Shown here: piece after piece, positions 1-8,680 of the stretch
Layout of the letters: every line of letters starts with the position of its first letter
Position numbering within the stretch: position 1 is the stretch's first letter
Source of the DNA: Paracoccus denitrificans
GTDB taxonomy: Bacteria; Pseudomonadota; Alphaproteobacteria; Rhodobacterales; Rhodobacteraceae
Length of the DNA: 64,000 bases
Direction of reading: 5' to 3'
Assembly (NCBI GenBank): GCA_005768755.1
Contig: VAFL01000001.1
Location: 310,001 to 374,000 of the forward strand
Position numbers and translations under genes: made by a program
The notes under the pieces: generated by a model
Database searches by the model: none
The model's input: only the letters and a program-made list of their open reading frames with translations
What the model was told of the DNA's origin: nothing

Positions 1-491
1 AGCGCCAGCCCCTCAGATAGGCCCGACCATTCGCGGAAATCGCGGACATTGATGACGAAACGGGCGCCATCCGCGAAGTTGATCTGGTCGACGCCGATCA
101 GAAGGCGCGTCAACCCGTTCATGATGAACATGATCCCGACGGACGCCATCACCAGAATGATCGGGTCGGATTTCTTGCGCCGATAGAAGCGATAGACTGC
201 GCGATCCGTTGCCAGCACCATCAGCGCGCAACCGGCGATGCCGATCGGCAGGGCCAGCAGGGCTGTCGGCAGTGGTCCCAGCGAAACACCGTATTCCTGA
301 AGCTTCCAGGTTGCGATGATGGTGATCGCCGTGCCGAAAGCCATGGTGTCGCCATGGGCGAAATTCGAAAACCGCAGGATACCGTAGATCAGCGTCACCC
401 CAAGCGCGCCAAGCGCAAGCTGCGCGCCATACGCGGCGGCAGGGATGAAGACAAAGTTCAGGAAAGCCACAAGGGCATTGAGGATATCCAT
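1..491 (-). CDS. livH: Branched-chain amino acid ABC transporter permease LivH (3' end outside window)
   Basis: Inner-membrane permease of the Leu/Ile/Val (or related amide) ABC importer. The ATG at 491 opens a frame that runs off the left edge (about 163 residues visible). It shows hydrophobic helices and the LivH-typical stretch LRFSNFAHGDTMAFG near residues 43-57, followed by a loop rich in charged residues. The start overlaps the stop of the upstream secreted-protein gene by one base (TAATG), so the two are probably translationally coupled. It lies in one minus-strand run with livG and livF. The C-terminal half and any livM lie outside the window. Confidence 0.93.
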   Translation of the reverse strand, partial: MDILNALVAFLNFVFIPAAAYGAQLALGALGVTLIYGILRFSNFAHGDTMAFGTAITIIATWKLQEYGVSLGPLPTALLALPIGIAGCALMVLATDRAVYRFYRRKKSDPIILVMASVGIMFIMNGLTRLLIGVDQINFADGARFVINVRDFREWSGLSEGLA

Positions 492-1018
492 TACTGGGCG
501 ACCTCACACGAGCCGGTATAGCTGATCGCACGGACCGGGTACGTCTCCTGAACCGTGTAGACAGCGTTCCGGTCCGTATCGACGGTCATCATGTGCTGCA
601 GCAGGTCGGAGCTGTCCTCGCTGCTGTTTTCGGTCGAATAGGCCCGCACGATGCCCTCGGCCAGTACGGCCGAGAAGGCCATCGGGCCAAGATCGTCTTC
701 CCACTCGGCTTCCGCCAGACCGGCACCATCGCTCATCACGGTCAATGTACCCGGATAGCTTGACTCCTCGCACGCGCCATCGGTGCATTGGCTGGTAAAG
801 TTGCAGTTAAGCCGTGTTGCGGTGGCGTCGGGCATCCCGCCATCAGGCGCGACATCTGAAATCGGCGCAATTGCGTCGACCGGGGCCTCACCGGCAGGCG
901 GCAGGTCTTCGACAGTCGTCGGCGGCAGCGGTTCATTCGGTGCCGCATCCTGCGCAAAGGCGGGCAGGGCGCAGAAAACCGTGGCGGTTGCGATCAGTCG
1001 CAGATTCAAGGGGTGCAT
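491..1018 (-). CDS. Secreted protein of unknown function inside the liv operon
   Basis: A 175-residue protein that I do not recognise. The ATG at 1018 gives a clear signal peptide (hydrophobic core around residues 7-20, likely cut after AFA at 22). A Pro/Glu/Asp-rich linker of about 40 residues follows, then a small acidic domain with four cysteines, three of them clustered near residues 78-92 and one close to the C terminus. The cysteines suggest a disulfide-bonded periplasmic fold. It sits 4 bases after livF and its TAA overlaps the livH ATG by one base, so it is cotranscribed with the transporter. A role in substrate uptake is inferred from position only. Confidence 0.8.
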   Translation of the reverse strand: MHPLNLRLIATATVFCALPAFAQDAAPNEPLPPTTVEDLPPAGEAPVDAIAPISDVAPDGGMPDATATRLNCNFTSQCTDGACEESSYPGTLTVMSDGAGLAEAEWEDDLGPMAFSAVLAEGIVRAYSTENSSEDSSDLLQHMMTVDTDRNAVYTVQETYPVRAISYTGSCEVAQ

Positions 1019-1022
1019 GGTC

Positions 1023-1847
1023 TCAACCTCCCAGAAAGGTGCGGCGCACCTCGTCATTTTCCATAAGTTCCTTGCCGGTGCCGGTATGGGCATTCGCGCC
1101 CTGCACCAGCACATAGGCCTTGTCGGCGATGTTCATCGCCTGCTTGGCGTTCTGTTCGACCATCAGGACAGGCAGACCGCCGCGCGCGATGGCGATGATG
1201 CGGTCAAAAAGTTCGTCCATCACGATCGGCGACACGCCTGCAGTCGGCTCGTCCAGCATCAAAAGGCTGGGCCGCGTCATCAGCGCACGGCTTACGGCGA
1301 CCTGCTGGCGTTGGCCGCCGGACAATTCGCCCGCCGCCTGCTTGCGCTTGTCGGCGACGGCCGGGAACAGGTCATAGACCTGCGCCATGGTTTCGCGGAT
1401 ATCGTCGTCGCGGATGAAGGCACCCATTTCCAGGTTTTCCTCGACCGTCATCGAGGGGAAGATGTTGTTCACCTGCGGCACGAAGCCCATCCCCGCCTTC
1501 ACCCGGTCCTGCGGGTTCAACTGGGAAATATCCGTGCCGTTCAGCCGGACAGAGCCTTCGCGCAGATTGAGCATGCCAAACAGCGCCTTCATTGCGGTCG
1601 ATTTTCCTGCCCCATTCGGCCCGACGATAACGGCGATCTCGCCCTTCTCGACAGCAATGGTGCAGTCGTGCAGGATATCGGGCCCCTTGCCATAACCGCC
1701 CGTCATGTTCTCGCCGATCAGGAACGGATCACCCGCCTTTCCCGCGCCAACCGGGCCAGAGCGGCGGGTTCCGTCGATCTCGCCGCGCCCGTGCTGGTTC
1801 ACGATGGACGCATCCCGGCTGTTGCCATAGGGATCTTTATCGCTCAT
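1023..1847 (-). CDS. livF: Branched-chain amino acid ABC transporter ATP-binding protein LivF
   Basis: Cytoplasmic ATPase subunit (274 residues) of the LIV importer. Visible motifs are Walker A GPNGAGKST, the signature LSGGQRQQVAVSRAL, Walker B LLMLDEPTAG and the switch histidine region replaced by the LivF-type VEQNAKQAM. The ATG at 1847 overlaps the livG stop by four bases (ATGA). With this start the protein has about 40 polar residues before the usual LivF beginning (GGYGKGPDIL), which is longer than most LivF proteins. An internal start near the ENMTGGYG segment cannot be excluded, but the ATGA coupling favours the long form. Confidence 0.94.
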   Translation of the reverse strand: MSDKDPYGNSRDASIVNQHGRGEIDGTRRSGPVGAGKAGDPFLIGENMTGGYGKGPDILHDCTIAVEKGEIAVIVGPNGAGKSTAMKALFGMLNLREGSVRLNGTDISQLNPQDRVKAGMGFVPQVNNIFPSMTVEENLEMGAFIRDDDIRETMAQVYDLFPAVADKRKQAAGELSGGQRQQVAVSRALMTRPSLLMLDEPTAGVSPIVMDELFDRIIAIARGGLPVLMVEQNAKQAMNIADKAYVLVQGANAHTGTGKELMENDEVRRTFLGG

Positions 1848-2626
1848 GCGCCGATCATCTCCTTGTTCTTCAGTCCGCGGCCCAGATAGGCCTCGATCAC
1901 GGCTTCGTTCTGCATGATGCTGTCGGCGTTGCCCTGCGCCAGCACCTTGCCTTCGGCCATGACGATCACCGGATCGCAAAGCTTGCCGATGAAATCCATG
2001 TCATGCTCGATCACGCAGAATGTATATCCGCGCTCCTTGTTCAGGCGGATGATGGCGTCGGCGATGGTGCCCAGCAATGTGCGGTTCACGCCTGCGCCGA
2101 CCTCGTCCAGAAAGACGATCTTGGCATCGACCATCATCGTGCGGCCCAACTCCAGCAGTTTTTTCTGGCCCCCAGACAGGTTTCCGGCCTTTTCGTCGGC
2201 GACATGGCTGATCGTCAGGAAGTCCAGAACTTCGTCCGCCTTCTGACGAAGCGCCGCTTCCTCGTCCCGGATGCGGCCCCGTTTCAGCCAGGTGTTCACC
2301 AGCGTTTCGCCTGTCTGGCGCGGCGGCACCATCATCAGGTTTTCGCGCACCGTCATCGAGGCAAATTCATGCGCAAGCTGGAAGGTCCGCAGCAGGCCCT
2401 TGTGAAACAGTTCGTGCGGGGCAAGCCCCGTGATGTCTTCGCCGTCCATGATGACGCTGCCTTCAGTGGGCGCGTAAACCCCGGCGATGACGTTGAATAA
2501 TGTTGACTTGCCGGCCCCGTTAGGCCCGATCAAGCCGGTGATCGAACCGGTCTCGATGGTCAGGTCAGCGCCGTCCACAGCGGAGAATCCGCCGAATTTC
2601 TTGTGCAGGTTTTCAACCCGGATCAT
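1844..2626 (-). CDS. livG: Branched-chain amino acid ABC transporter ATP-binding protein LivG
   Basis: Second ATPase subunit (260 residues) of the LIV importer, pairing with LivF. Walker A GPNGAGKST, signature LSGGQKKLLELGRTMM, Walker B IVFLDEVGAG and the switch IEHDMDF are all present in the expected order. I chose the ATG at 2626 (MIRVENLHKKFGG), which matches the family N terminus; an in-frame TTG at 2644 would add six residues. The gene is downstream of livK, separated by 132 bases that contain a strong terminator-like hairpin, so livK is probably made in excess over the ATPases and permeases. Confidence 0.95.
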   Translation of the reverse strand: MIRVENLHKKFGGFSAVDGADLTIETGSITGLIGPNGAGKSTLFNVIAGVYAPTEGSVIMDGEDITGLAPHELFHKGLLRTFQLAHEFASMTVRENLMMVPPRQTGETLVNTWLKRGRIRDEEAALRQKADEVLDFLTISHVADEKAGNLSGGQKKLLELGRTMMVDAKIVFLDEVGAGVNRTLLGTIADAIIRLNKERGYTFCVIEHDMDFIGKLCDPVIVMAEGKVLAQGNADSIMQNEAVIEAYLGRGLKNKEMIGA

Positions 2627-2714
2627 TACATCCCCGTCGTCCAAGATGATGTATCAATGCCAAGCGCTTGTTCATTTAGAGTATTATTTTTCAGCGCCTT
2701 TTTCCATCGCAAAA

Positions 2715-2740
2715 GGCCCGGCGCTGAAAAGCGCCGGGCC
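2715..2740 (-). terminator. Intrinsic terminator or attenuator after livK
   Basis: GGCCCGGCGC at 2715-2724 and its perfect complement GCGCCGGGCC at 2731-2740 form a 10-bp stem with a six-base loop. On the minus strand the stem is followed by TTTT. It lies between livK and livG in the direction of transcription, so it can end most livK transcripts while some read-through makes livGF. Seen directly; activity is inferred. Confidence 0.8.
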
Positions 2741-2758
2741 GGATTTGCTATGGATCGA

Positions 2759-3940
2759 TCAGTGGAAGCCCACGACTTCCAGTGCGCCGTCCGTGATGGT
2801 GGTTTCGCGGAAGGACCCGGCACTTTCGCCCGGTTCGACCAACTCGACCGAGGACGCGCCGACATAGTCGATATCGGTGCCCGCTGCCAGCAGCTCCAGA
2901 CCCTTGGCAAGTTCACCCGGCAGGATCGGCTCGCCCGGGGCGTTGGCGACTTCCATCACCTTTTCCTTGGCGGCAGCCGGATCAGACGACTTCGCGGCCT
3001 GCATCGACAGCAGGATCAGCGCGGCAGCGTCATAGGCTTCGGCCGAATAGGGTGAAGACGGATCGAAGCCGGCGGCTTCAGCCAGTTCTTCGAACTTGGC
3101 ACGACCGTCGCCTTCCGCAGCCGGGTTGATCCCGATCGAGCCGTCGATTTCCGTTCCGAAACGTTCGACCAGGGCATCACCGATCATCCCATCCGGGAAG
3201 ATGAACTTTTCGAAAGCGCCCGTATCCAAGGCGCCACGCGTCACGCCCGAGCCGCCCTGATCGACATAGCCGACGACAGCCAGCGCATCGCCGCCAGCCG
3301 CGGCCAGTGCAGCGACTTCGGCCGAATAGTCCGCCTTGCCGTCGTCATGCGCGGCCGAGGTGGTGACAGTGCCGCCACCTGCTTCGAAGGCGGCCTGGAA
3401 ACTGTCGGCAAGACCCTTGCCGTAGTCGTTGTTGGTATAGGTGATGGCAACCGATTCGATTCCCTGCGCCTTGGCAAGCTCTGCCATGACTTCACCCTGA
3501 CGTGCATCAGACGGCGCGGTGCGGAAGAACAGGCCGCTGTCGTCGATGGACGAAAGCGCCGGCGACGTGGCCGAGGGCGAGATCATCATGACGCCGCGCG
3601 GAATCCCCACACGTTCAAGCGTGGCAATTGTCTCGCCCGAGCACTGGCCGCCGACCATGGCCTTCACGCCGTCGGCAACCAGACGTTCTGCTGCCGCAAC
3701 GCTGGCGGCGGCGTCGGTGCAGGTCGTGTCGGAACGCGAAGCGGTAACGGTAGATCCGTCAAGGAAGTTACCGGAATCGCTGACTTCCTTGGCGGCGGCT
3801 TCGCCACCGGCAGCAATGTTGGGTGCCATGGATTCCAGCGGTCCGGTGAAGCCCAGATGCAGGCCCAGCTTGACCTCTTCAGCGCCAGCGGCACCGGCCA
3901 GAAGCGCGGTCGCGGCGGAAGCAAGAAGCAGTTTTTTCAT
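2759..3940 (-). CDS. livK: Branched-chain amino acid ABC transporter substrate-binding protein LivK
   Basis: Periplasmic binding protein of the type I fold (393 residues) for the LIV importer. The ATG at 3940 follows an AGGGGAA ribosome binding site and gives a signal peptide (MKKLLLASAATALLAGAAGA). An upstream in-frame ATG at 3967 would put nine charged residues before it and lacks support. The mature part begins with VKLGLHLGFTGPLES and has the segment VGGQCSGETIA typical of Leu/Ile/Val-binding proteins. It is the first gene of the liv run. The preferred ligand cannot be read from sequence alone and could be a urea, amide or amino acid. Confidence 0.93.
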   Translation of the reverse strand: MKKLLLASAATALLAGAAGAEEVKLGLHLGFTGPLESMAPNIAAGGEAAAKEVSDSGNFLDGSTVTASRSDTTCTDAAASVAAAERLVADGVKAMVGGQCSGETIATLERVGIPRGVMMISPSATSPALSSIDDSGLFFRTAPSDARQGEVMAELAKAQGIESVAITYTNNDYGKGLADSFQAAFEAGGGTVTTSAAHDDGKADYSAEVAALAAAGGDALAVVGYVDQGGSGVTRGALDTGAFEKFIFPDGMIGDALVERFGTEIDGSIGINPAAEGDGRAKFEELAEAAGFDPSSPYSAEAYDAAALILLSMQAAKSSDPAAAKEKVMEVANAPGEPILPGELAKGLELLAAGTDIDYVGASSVELVEPGESAGSFRETTITDGALEVVGFH

Positions 3941-4130
3941 TTTATTCCCCTGTTGGTCTTTTTTCATAAGCAGAGGTTATCGGGGCATAAGCCAGATTGT
4001 AAAGTTGATTGTCACGTCAAATCCGCCAGCGATTGCAGCGCCCCCATGACTTTGCATGAAAGCGGGCGACCTTTCCCTTCCGCTGAGGCCGGACTATATA
4101 CGGGGCGCGAAACACCAAGGAGTATCTGCC

Positions 4131-5540
4131 ATGACGCAGGATCAGCGCACGACCCCCGCCGCCGCCCGCAACTGGGACAAGGCCGGCTGGCGCGCCTATC
4201 CGCGCATCCAGATGCCCGATTATCCCGACATTCCGGCGCTGAACGCTGTCGAGACCCAGTTGGCAAAATACCCGCCACTGGTCTTTGCAGGCGAGGCGCG
4301 CCGGCTGCGCACCCATCTGGCCGATGTGGCCGCTGGCCGCGCATTTTTGCTGCAGGGTGGCGATTGCGCCGAAAGTTTTTCGGAGTTCAGTGCCGACAAT
4401 ATCCGCGACACCTTCAAGGTGATGTTGCAGATGGCCGTCGTGCTGACCTGGGGTGCCCAGCTTCCCGTGGTGAAGGTCGGTCGCATGGCCGGCCAGTTCG
4501 CCAAGCCACGCAGCGCCCCCACCGAGACTGTCAGCGGGGTTGAATTGCCCAGCTATCGCGGTGACATCATCAATGGTTTCGATTTCACCGCCGAGGCACG
4601 CATCCCCGATCCGCAACGTATGCTGGCCGCCTATACGCAGGCGGCGGCTTCCCTGAACCTGCTGCGCGCATTCTCGACCGGCGGTTACGCCGACATTCAC
4701 CGCGTGCAAAGCTGGATCGCCGATTTCACATCTGGACCCGAAGCGCAGCGTTACAGCGATATCGCCAGCCGCATCAGCGATGCGATGGCCTTCATGCAGG
4801 CTGCGGGCGTAACGGCGGAAACCGCGCATGAACTGGGCCAGGTGGAATTCTATACCAGCCACGAGGCCCTTTTGCTGGAATATGAAGAGGCTCTGGCGCG
4901 CACCGATTCGACGACGGGCATTCCGGTTGCCGGCTCGGGCCACATGATCTGGATCGGTGACCGCACGCGTCAGCCGGACGGCGCGCATGTGGAATTCGCC
5001 CGCGGGGTCCAGAACCCGATCGGGCTGAAGACCGGCCCATCGACCACGGTCGACGATCTGAAGGTGCTGATGGCCAAGCTGAACCCGGAAAACGAAGCTG
5101 GCCGGCTGACCCTGATCGCGCGTTTCGGCGCGGGAAGCGTCGGCGACCATCTGCCGCGTCTGATCAAGGCCGTGCAGGAGGAAGGCGCCAACGTCGTCTG
5201 GTCCTGCGACCCGATGCATGGCAACACGATCAAGGCGGCATCGGGCTACAAGACCCGGCCATTCGATTCAGTGCTGCGCGAGGTTCGCGAATTCTTCGCC
5301 GTCCACAAGGCTGAGGGCACGATCCCCGGCGGCGTGCATTTCGAAATGACCGGCAAGGACGTCACCGAATGCACCGGCGGTGTGCGCGCCGTGACTGACG
5401 AGGACCTGTCCGATCGCTATCACACCGCCTGTGACCCGCGCCTGAATGCCAGCCAGTCGCTGGAACTGGCTTTCCTTGTAGCCGAGGAATTGCGCGCCCG
5501 CCGTGTGGCCGACGCCACGCCGCGCGCGGCAGCCGGCTGA
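4131..5540 (+). CDS. aroG: Class II 3-deoxy-D-arabino-heptulosonate 7-phosphate synthase
   Basis: First enzyme of the shikimate pathway: condenses phosphoenolpyruvate and erythrose 4-phosphate in the cytoplasm. At 469 residues it is of the plant/actinobacterial class II type. Metal-binding residues are visible: Cys79 in GGDCAESF, His in CDPMHGNT, Glu in GVHFEMTGKD and Asp in the C-terminal CDPRLNASQSLELAF. The ATG at 4131 is preceded by AAGGAG at 4117-4122; an upstream in-frame ATG at 4056 is rejected because it has no such site. Monocistronic, ending in a strong terminator. Confidence 0.95.
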   Translation: MTQDQRTTPAAARNWDKAGWRAYPRIQMPDYPDIPALNAVETQLAKYPPLVFAGEARRLRTHLADVAAGRAFLLQGGDCAESFSEFSADNIRDTFKVMLQMAVVLTWGAQLPVVKVGRMAGQFAKPRSAPTETVSGVELPSYRGDIINGFDFTAEARIPDPQRMLAAYTQAAASLNLLRAFSTGGYADIHRVQSWIADFTSGPEAQRYSDIASRISDAMAFMQAAGVTAETAHELGQVEFYTSHEALLLEYEEALARTDSTTGIPVAGSGHMIWIGDRTRQPDGAHVEFARGVQNPIGLKTGPSTTVDDLKVLMAKLNPENEAGRLTLIARFGAGSVGDHLPRLIKAVQEEGANVVWSCDPMHGNTIKAASGYKTRPFDSVLREVREFFAVHKAEGTIPGGVHFEMTGKDVTECTGGVRAVTDEDLSDRYHTACDPRLNASQSLELAFLVAEELRARRVADATPRAAAG

Positions 5541-5558
5541 ACCGTCGCTTAACCAACT

Positions 5559-5582
5559 AAAAAGGGCCCTCGGGCCCTTTTT
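5559..5582 (+). terminator. Bidirectional intrinsic terminator after aroG
   Basis: AAAAAGGGCC (5559-5568), a CTCG loop and GGCCCTTTTT (5573-5582) form a perfect hairpin with a T run on either strand. It separates aroG from the converging thiE-like gene. The following bases up to 5743 show no gene or other feature that I can support. Confidence 0.9.
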
Positions 5583-5743
5583 CGACTTGCTGATCTGGCC
5601 CGCGCCGCGCCCCAATGCCAGTTGTCGTCGTCGCTTCTGTTGCACGTGCTCAGACAGACCATCCGACAACGACCAAAGCGCACAGTCCCTGTCACGGAAC
5701 GCGATGCGGAACAGCCTGCCACTGCGGTATTCGGCATCCGGGC

Positions 5744-6367
5744 CTAACGCCACAGATGGGACAGCGCCTTTTCCGGATTATCAGCCGACCAGATTTCGTT
5801 GCCGATAGCGAAGAAATCGGTGATCGGTGCCAGCTTGCCGATGGTTGTGGCATCAAGTCCGCCTTCGGCCACGACCGGCACCTCGATCATCTCGGACCAC
5901 CAGGCGAACAGATCGGTTTCGGCGATCTCGCCCGCGCCCAGCCCTGTCGGGCGGACCGGGCCGAAGCTGACATAATCGGCGCCGACTTCGGCGGCGGTGA
6001 TTCCGTCATGGCGCGACGCACCACAATAGGCGCCAATGATCGCGTCAGGGCCAAGTTCCTGCCGCGCCAGCCGAATGCCCTTGCCGCTTGGCTTAAGCAG
6101 ATGGACGCCGTCCAGTCCGTGGGCTTGGGCAAGCTGAATATGGTCCTCGATCACCACGGCGATGTCATGGGCATGGGCCAGTTCCCGCACGGTATCGGCC
6201 ATCCGGCCAAGCTGGGCGGCGTCACCGCCGCCTGGAATGCGGATGCAGGCAATGTCGAAACGCTCGATCATTTCGGACAACATCGGGCCGATCACGCTCG
6301 GCTCTGCGCCGATGGGCATGATCAGATACAGTTGCGGCGCGGTTGGCGCATCAGGCTGGTCGGTCAT
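5744..6367 (-). CDS. Thiamine phosphate synthase-like protein (ThiE/TenI superfamily)
   Basis: A 207-residue TIM-barrel protein of the ThiE/TenI superfamily, which makes thiamine phosphate from HMP-PP and THZ-P (ThiE) or aromatises the thiazole (TenI). Family landmarks are DGVHL near residue 93, a G-x-S-x-H-like CGASRH segment, GADYVSFGPVRPT and a C-terminal GG phosphate loop (AEGGL). However, the ThiE substrate strand usually reading VQLREK is ACIRIPGG here, and the usual ND of the HMP site is ED. It may be a divergent ThiE or a paralogue with another function. No TPP riboswitch is visible upstream. Confidence 0.72.
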   Translation of the reverse strand: MTDQPDAPTAPQLYLIMPIGAEPSVIGPMLSEMIERFDIACIRIPGGGDAAQLGRMADTVRELAHAHDIAVVIEDHIQLAQAHGLDGVHLLKPSGKGIRLARQELGPDAIIGAYCGASRHDGITAAEVGADYVSFGPVRPTGLGAGEIAETDLFAWWSEMIEVPVVAEGGLDATTIGKLAPITDFFAIGNEIWSADNPEKALSHLWR

Positions 6368-6456
6368 CGGGTGTCCTTTTTGATTATGACATATCAGTGC
6401 ATTGCCTTCCGCACCAGAGCTTGCAGCAAACCGCGCGCGGCGCTAACAGGCCCGGC

Positions 6457-7197
6457 ATGTCACAGATCGTCAACCAGCCCGTCATTATCCTGACCCGCCC
6501 GCAGATGGGCGAAAATATCGGCGCAGCCGCGCGCGCGATGCTGAACTTTGGCCTGACGGAGATGCGGCTGGTCGATCCGCGCGACGGCTGGCCCAATCCG
6601 CGCGCGGTGGCCATGGCCTCTGGCGCGACGGCGCAGGTGCTGGATCGGGCGCGGGTTTACCCGACGCTGGCAGAGGCCATGGAGGGCATCACATATGCAT
6701 TTGCCACAACCGCGCGCGGGCGAGAGTTGACCAAGCCCGTTTTCACCCCCACGACTGCCAGCGCGCAAGCGCGCGACGAAATCGCTGCGGGCGGACGGGT
6801 GGCCTTTATCTTCGGTCCCGAAAGGGCAGGGCTGGAAAATGACGATATCGCCCGGGCCAACGCGATTCTGACGGTGCCGGTCAATCCGGACTTTCCGTCG
6901 CTGAACCTGGGGCAGGCGGTGCTGCTGTTGGGCTATGAATGGGCGCAGGACCGCCTGCCGGCGCAGCCGATGCCGACCGGACGTCGACCGGCAGGCGAGG
7001 TCGCGGCAGACCGGATCGAGATCGAGAAGCTGGCCGACCACTATGAGGCGAAGCTGGATGAAGCGGGCTATTTCTTTCCACCCGAGAAAGCCCCGCCCAT
7101 GAGGTTGAACCTGCGCAATCTGTGGTCCCGCATGGCGCTCACGCGCGCCGACGTGCAGGTGCTGCACGGCATGCTGCGCCAACTCACCCGGCGCTAG
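6457..7197 (+). CDS. trmJ: tRNA/rRNA 2'-O-methyltransferase, TrmJ type (SpoU/SPOUT family)
   Basis: AdoMet-dependent ribose methyltransferase (246 residues), probably acting on tRNA position 32. The knotted SPOUT core is complete: RPQMGENIGAAARAMLNFG near the N terminus, FIFGPERAGLEND in the middle and FPSLNLGQAVLLLGYE for the cofactor loop. The C-terminal extension of about 80 residues, used in dimerisation or tRNA binding by TrmJ, is present. The ATG at 6457 begins the conserved part; earlier in-frame starts from 6343 overlap the divergent thiE-like gene and are rejected. Confidence 0.85.
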   Translation: MSQIVNQPVIILTRPQMGENIGAAARAMLNFGLTEMRLVDPRDGWPNPRAVAMASGATAQVLDRARVYPTLAEAMEGITYAFATTARGRELTKPVFTPTTASAQARDEIAAGGRVAFIFGPERAGLENDDIARANAILTVPVNPDFPSLNLGQAVLLLGYEWAQDRLPAQPMPTGRRPAGEVAADRIEIEKLADHYEAKLDEAGYFFPPEKAPPMRLNLRNLWSRMALTRADVQVLHGMLRQLTRR

Positions 7198-7229
7198 ACC
7201 TTCACCGGGCAAAGCGTTAACAGAACGCA

Positions 7230-7400
7230 ATGACACGGACGCGCAAACCCGAAAACAAACCAGTTCGCGAAGACAAGCTTGGCGCAGCGCTTCGGGCCAA
7301 CCTGGCACGGCGCAAGGCGCAGGCGCGCGCGCGCGCCGATCAGGACGAGCAGCAAGAGGGCGCGGCCGCGCCGGTCAGCACCCCGGAAAGCGAGGAATAA
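7230..7400 (+). CDS. Small basic/acidic protein of unknown function before murA
   Basis: A 56-residue open frame, strongly charged: an Arg/Lys-rich first two thirds (MTRTRKPENK start, then ANLARRKAQARAR) and an acidic tail. No membrane segment or known domain. Its TAA overlaps the murA ATG by one base (TAATG at 7398-7402), which is good evidence that it is translated and coupled to murA. Proteins of this size and composition are common next to murA in Rhodobacteraceae, from memory. Function unknown. Confidence 0.7.
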   Translation: MTRTRKPENKPVREDKLGAALRANLARRKAQARARADQDEQQEGAAAPVSTPESEE

Positions 7401-8680
7401 TGGATCAGATCATCGTCCAGGGCGGCGGCCCGCTTTATGGTGAAATCCCGATTGCCGGGGCCAAGAACGCTTGCCTGACGCTGATGCCTGCAACGCTTCT
7501 GACCGATGAACCGCTGACCCTGACCAATGCGCCGCGCCTGTCGGATATCAAGACGATGACCGCGCTGCTGCAATCGCTGGGGGCCGAGGTCGTGTCGATG
7601 CAGGATGGTCAGGTCCTGGCGCTCTCCAGTCACGATCTGACCAGCCATACGGCGGATTACGAAATCGTGCGCAAGATGCGGGCGTCGAACCTTGTGCTTG
7701 GTCCGCTGCTGGCGCGCTTTCACGAAGCGGTCGTGTCGCTGCCGGGGGGCTGCGCCATCGGTTCGCGTCCCATGGACCTGCACATCGCCGGGCTGGAGGC
7801 GCTTGGTGCGAAGATCGACCTGCAGGACGGCTATCTGCACGCGAAGGCCCCCGGCGGGTTGAAGGGCGCTGTGATCGATCAGCGTTTCGCTTCGGTCGGG
7901 GCGACGGAAAATATCGTCATGGCGGCGACCCTCGCCAAGGGCACGACGGTGCTGAACAACGCCGCGCGCGAACCCGAAATCGTCGATCTGGTCAAATGCC
8001 TTCGCGCCATGGGCGCCCAGATCGAGGGCGAGGGCAGCCCGACGATCACCATTCAGGGCGTTGACCGGCTGCACGGCGCGACACACCCCGTGGTTGTCGA
8101 CCGGATCGAGCTTGGAACCTATATGATTGCCCCGGCCATCGCTGGTGGCGAGGTCGAACTGCTGGGTGGCCGGATCGATCTGATCGAGGCCTTCTGCGAA
8201 AGGCTGGATGCCGCAGGCGTATCGGTCGAGCAGACCAATCGCGGCCTGAAGGTGGCGCGCAAGAATGGCCGCATTCGCGCCGTTGACGTGAAGACCGAGG
8301 TTTTCCCGGGCTTCCCGACCGATCTGCAGGCACAGATGATGGCGCTGATGTGCACCGCCGAAGGCACCTCGCAACTGGAAGAAACGATCTTCGAGAACCG
8401 ATTCATGCATGCGCCGGAACTGACGCGGATGGGTGCGCGGATCGACGTGCATGGGGGCCATGCGACCGTCACCGGGGTCGAAAAGCTGAAGGGCGCGCAG
8501 GTCATGGCGACCGATCTTCGCGCCTCCATCAGCCTGATCCTAGCCGGGCTGGCGGCCGAAGGTGAAACCGTGGTCAGCCGGGTCTATCACCTTGACCGCG
8601 GCTATGAACGCGTCGTGCGCAAGTTGCGTGATGTCGGCGCCAATGTGAAACGCATGAAGGAGGCCCATCCCGATGAGTGA
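7400..8680 (+). CDS. murA: UDP-N-acetylglucosamine 1-carboxyvinyltransferase MurA
   Basis: First committed step of peptidoglycan synthesis: transfers enolpyruvate from PEP to UDP-GlcNAc. The 426-residue protein has the family length and the inverted-barrel repeats. The catalytic and fosfomycin-target cysteine is Cys118 in GGCAIGSRPMDLHI. N-terminal KNACLT and C-terminal ASISLILAGLAAEGET and YHLDRGYERV are also typical. It is coupled by overlap to a small protein upstream and a DUF2948 gene downstream, in the order also found in other alphaproteobacteria. Confidence 0.97.
   Translation: MDQIIVQGGGPLYGEIPIAGAKNACLTLMPATLLTDEPLTLTNAPRLSDIKTMTALLQSLGAEVVSMQDGQVLALSSHDLTSHTADYEIVRKMRASNLVLGPLLARFHEAVVSLPGGCAIGSRPMDLHIAGLEALGAKIDLQDGYLHAKAPGGLKGAVIDQRFASVGATENIVMAATLAKGTTVLNNAAREPEIVDLVKCLRAMGAQIEGEGSPTITIQGVDRLHGATHPVVVDRIELGTYMIAPAIAGGEVELLGGRIDLIEAFCERLDAAGVSVEQTNRGLKVARKNGRIRAVDVKTEVFPGFPTDLQAQMMALMCTAEGTSQLEETIFENRFMHAPELTRMGARIDVHGGHATVTGVEKLKGAQVMATDLRASISLILAGLAAEGETVVSRVYHLDRGYERVVRKLRDVGANVKRMKEAHPDE

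Noticed and set aside
7210..7224. A GCGTTAAC stretch resembling a half of the edd/zwf operator
   Set aside because: Only one half-site matches; the TAAC partner is missing and the neighbouring genes are unrelated to sugar metabolism.
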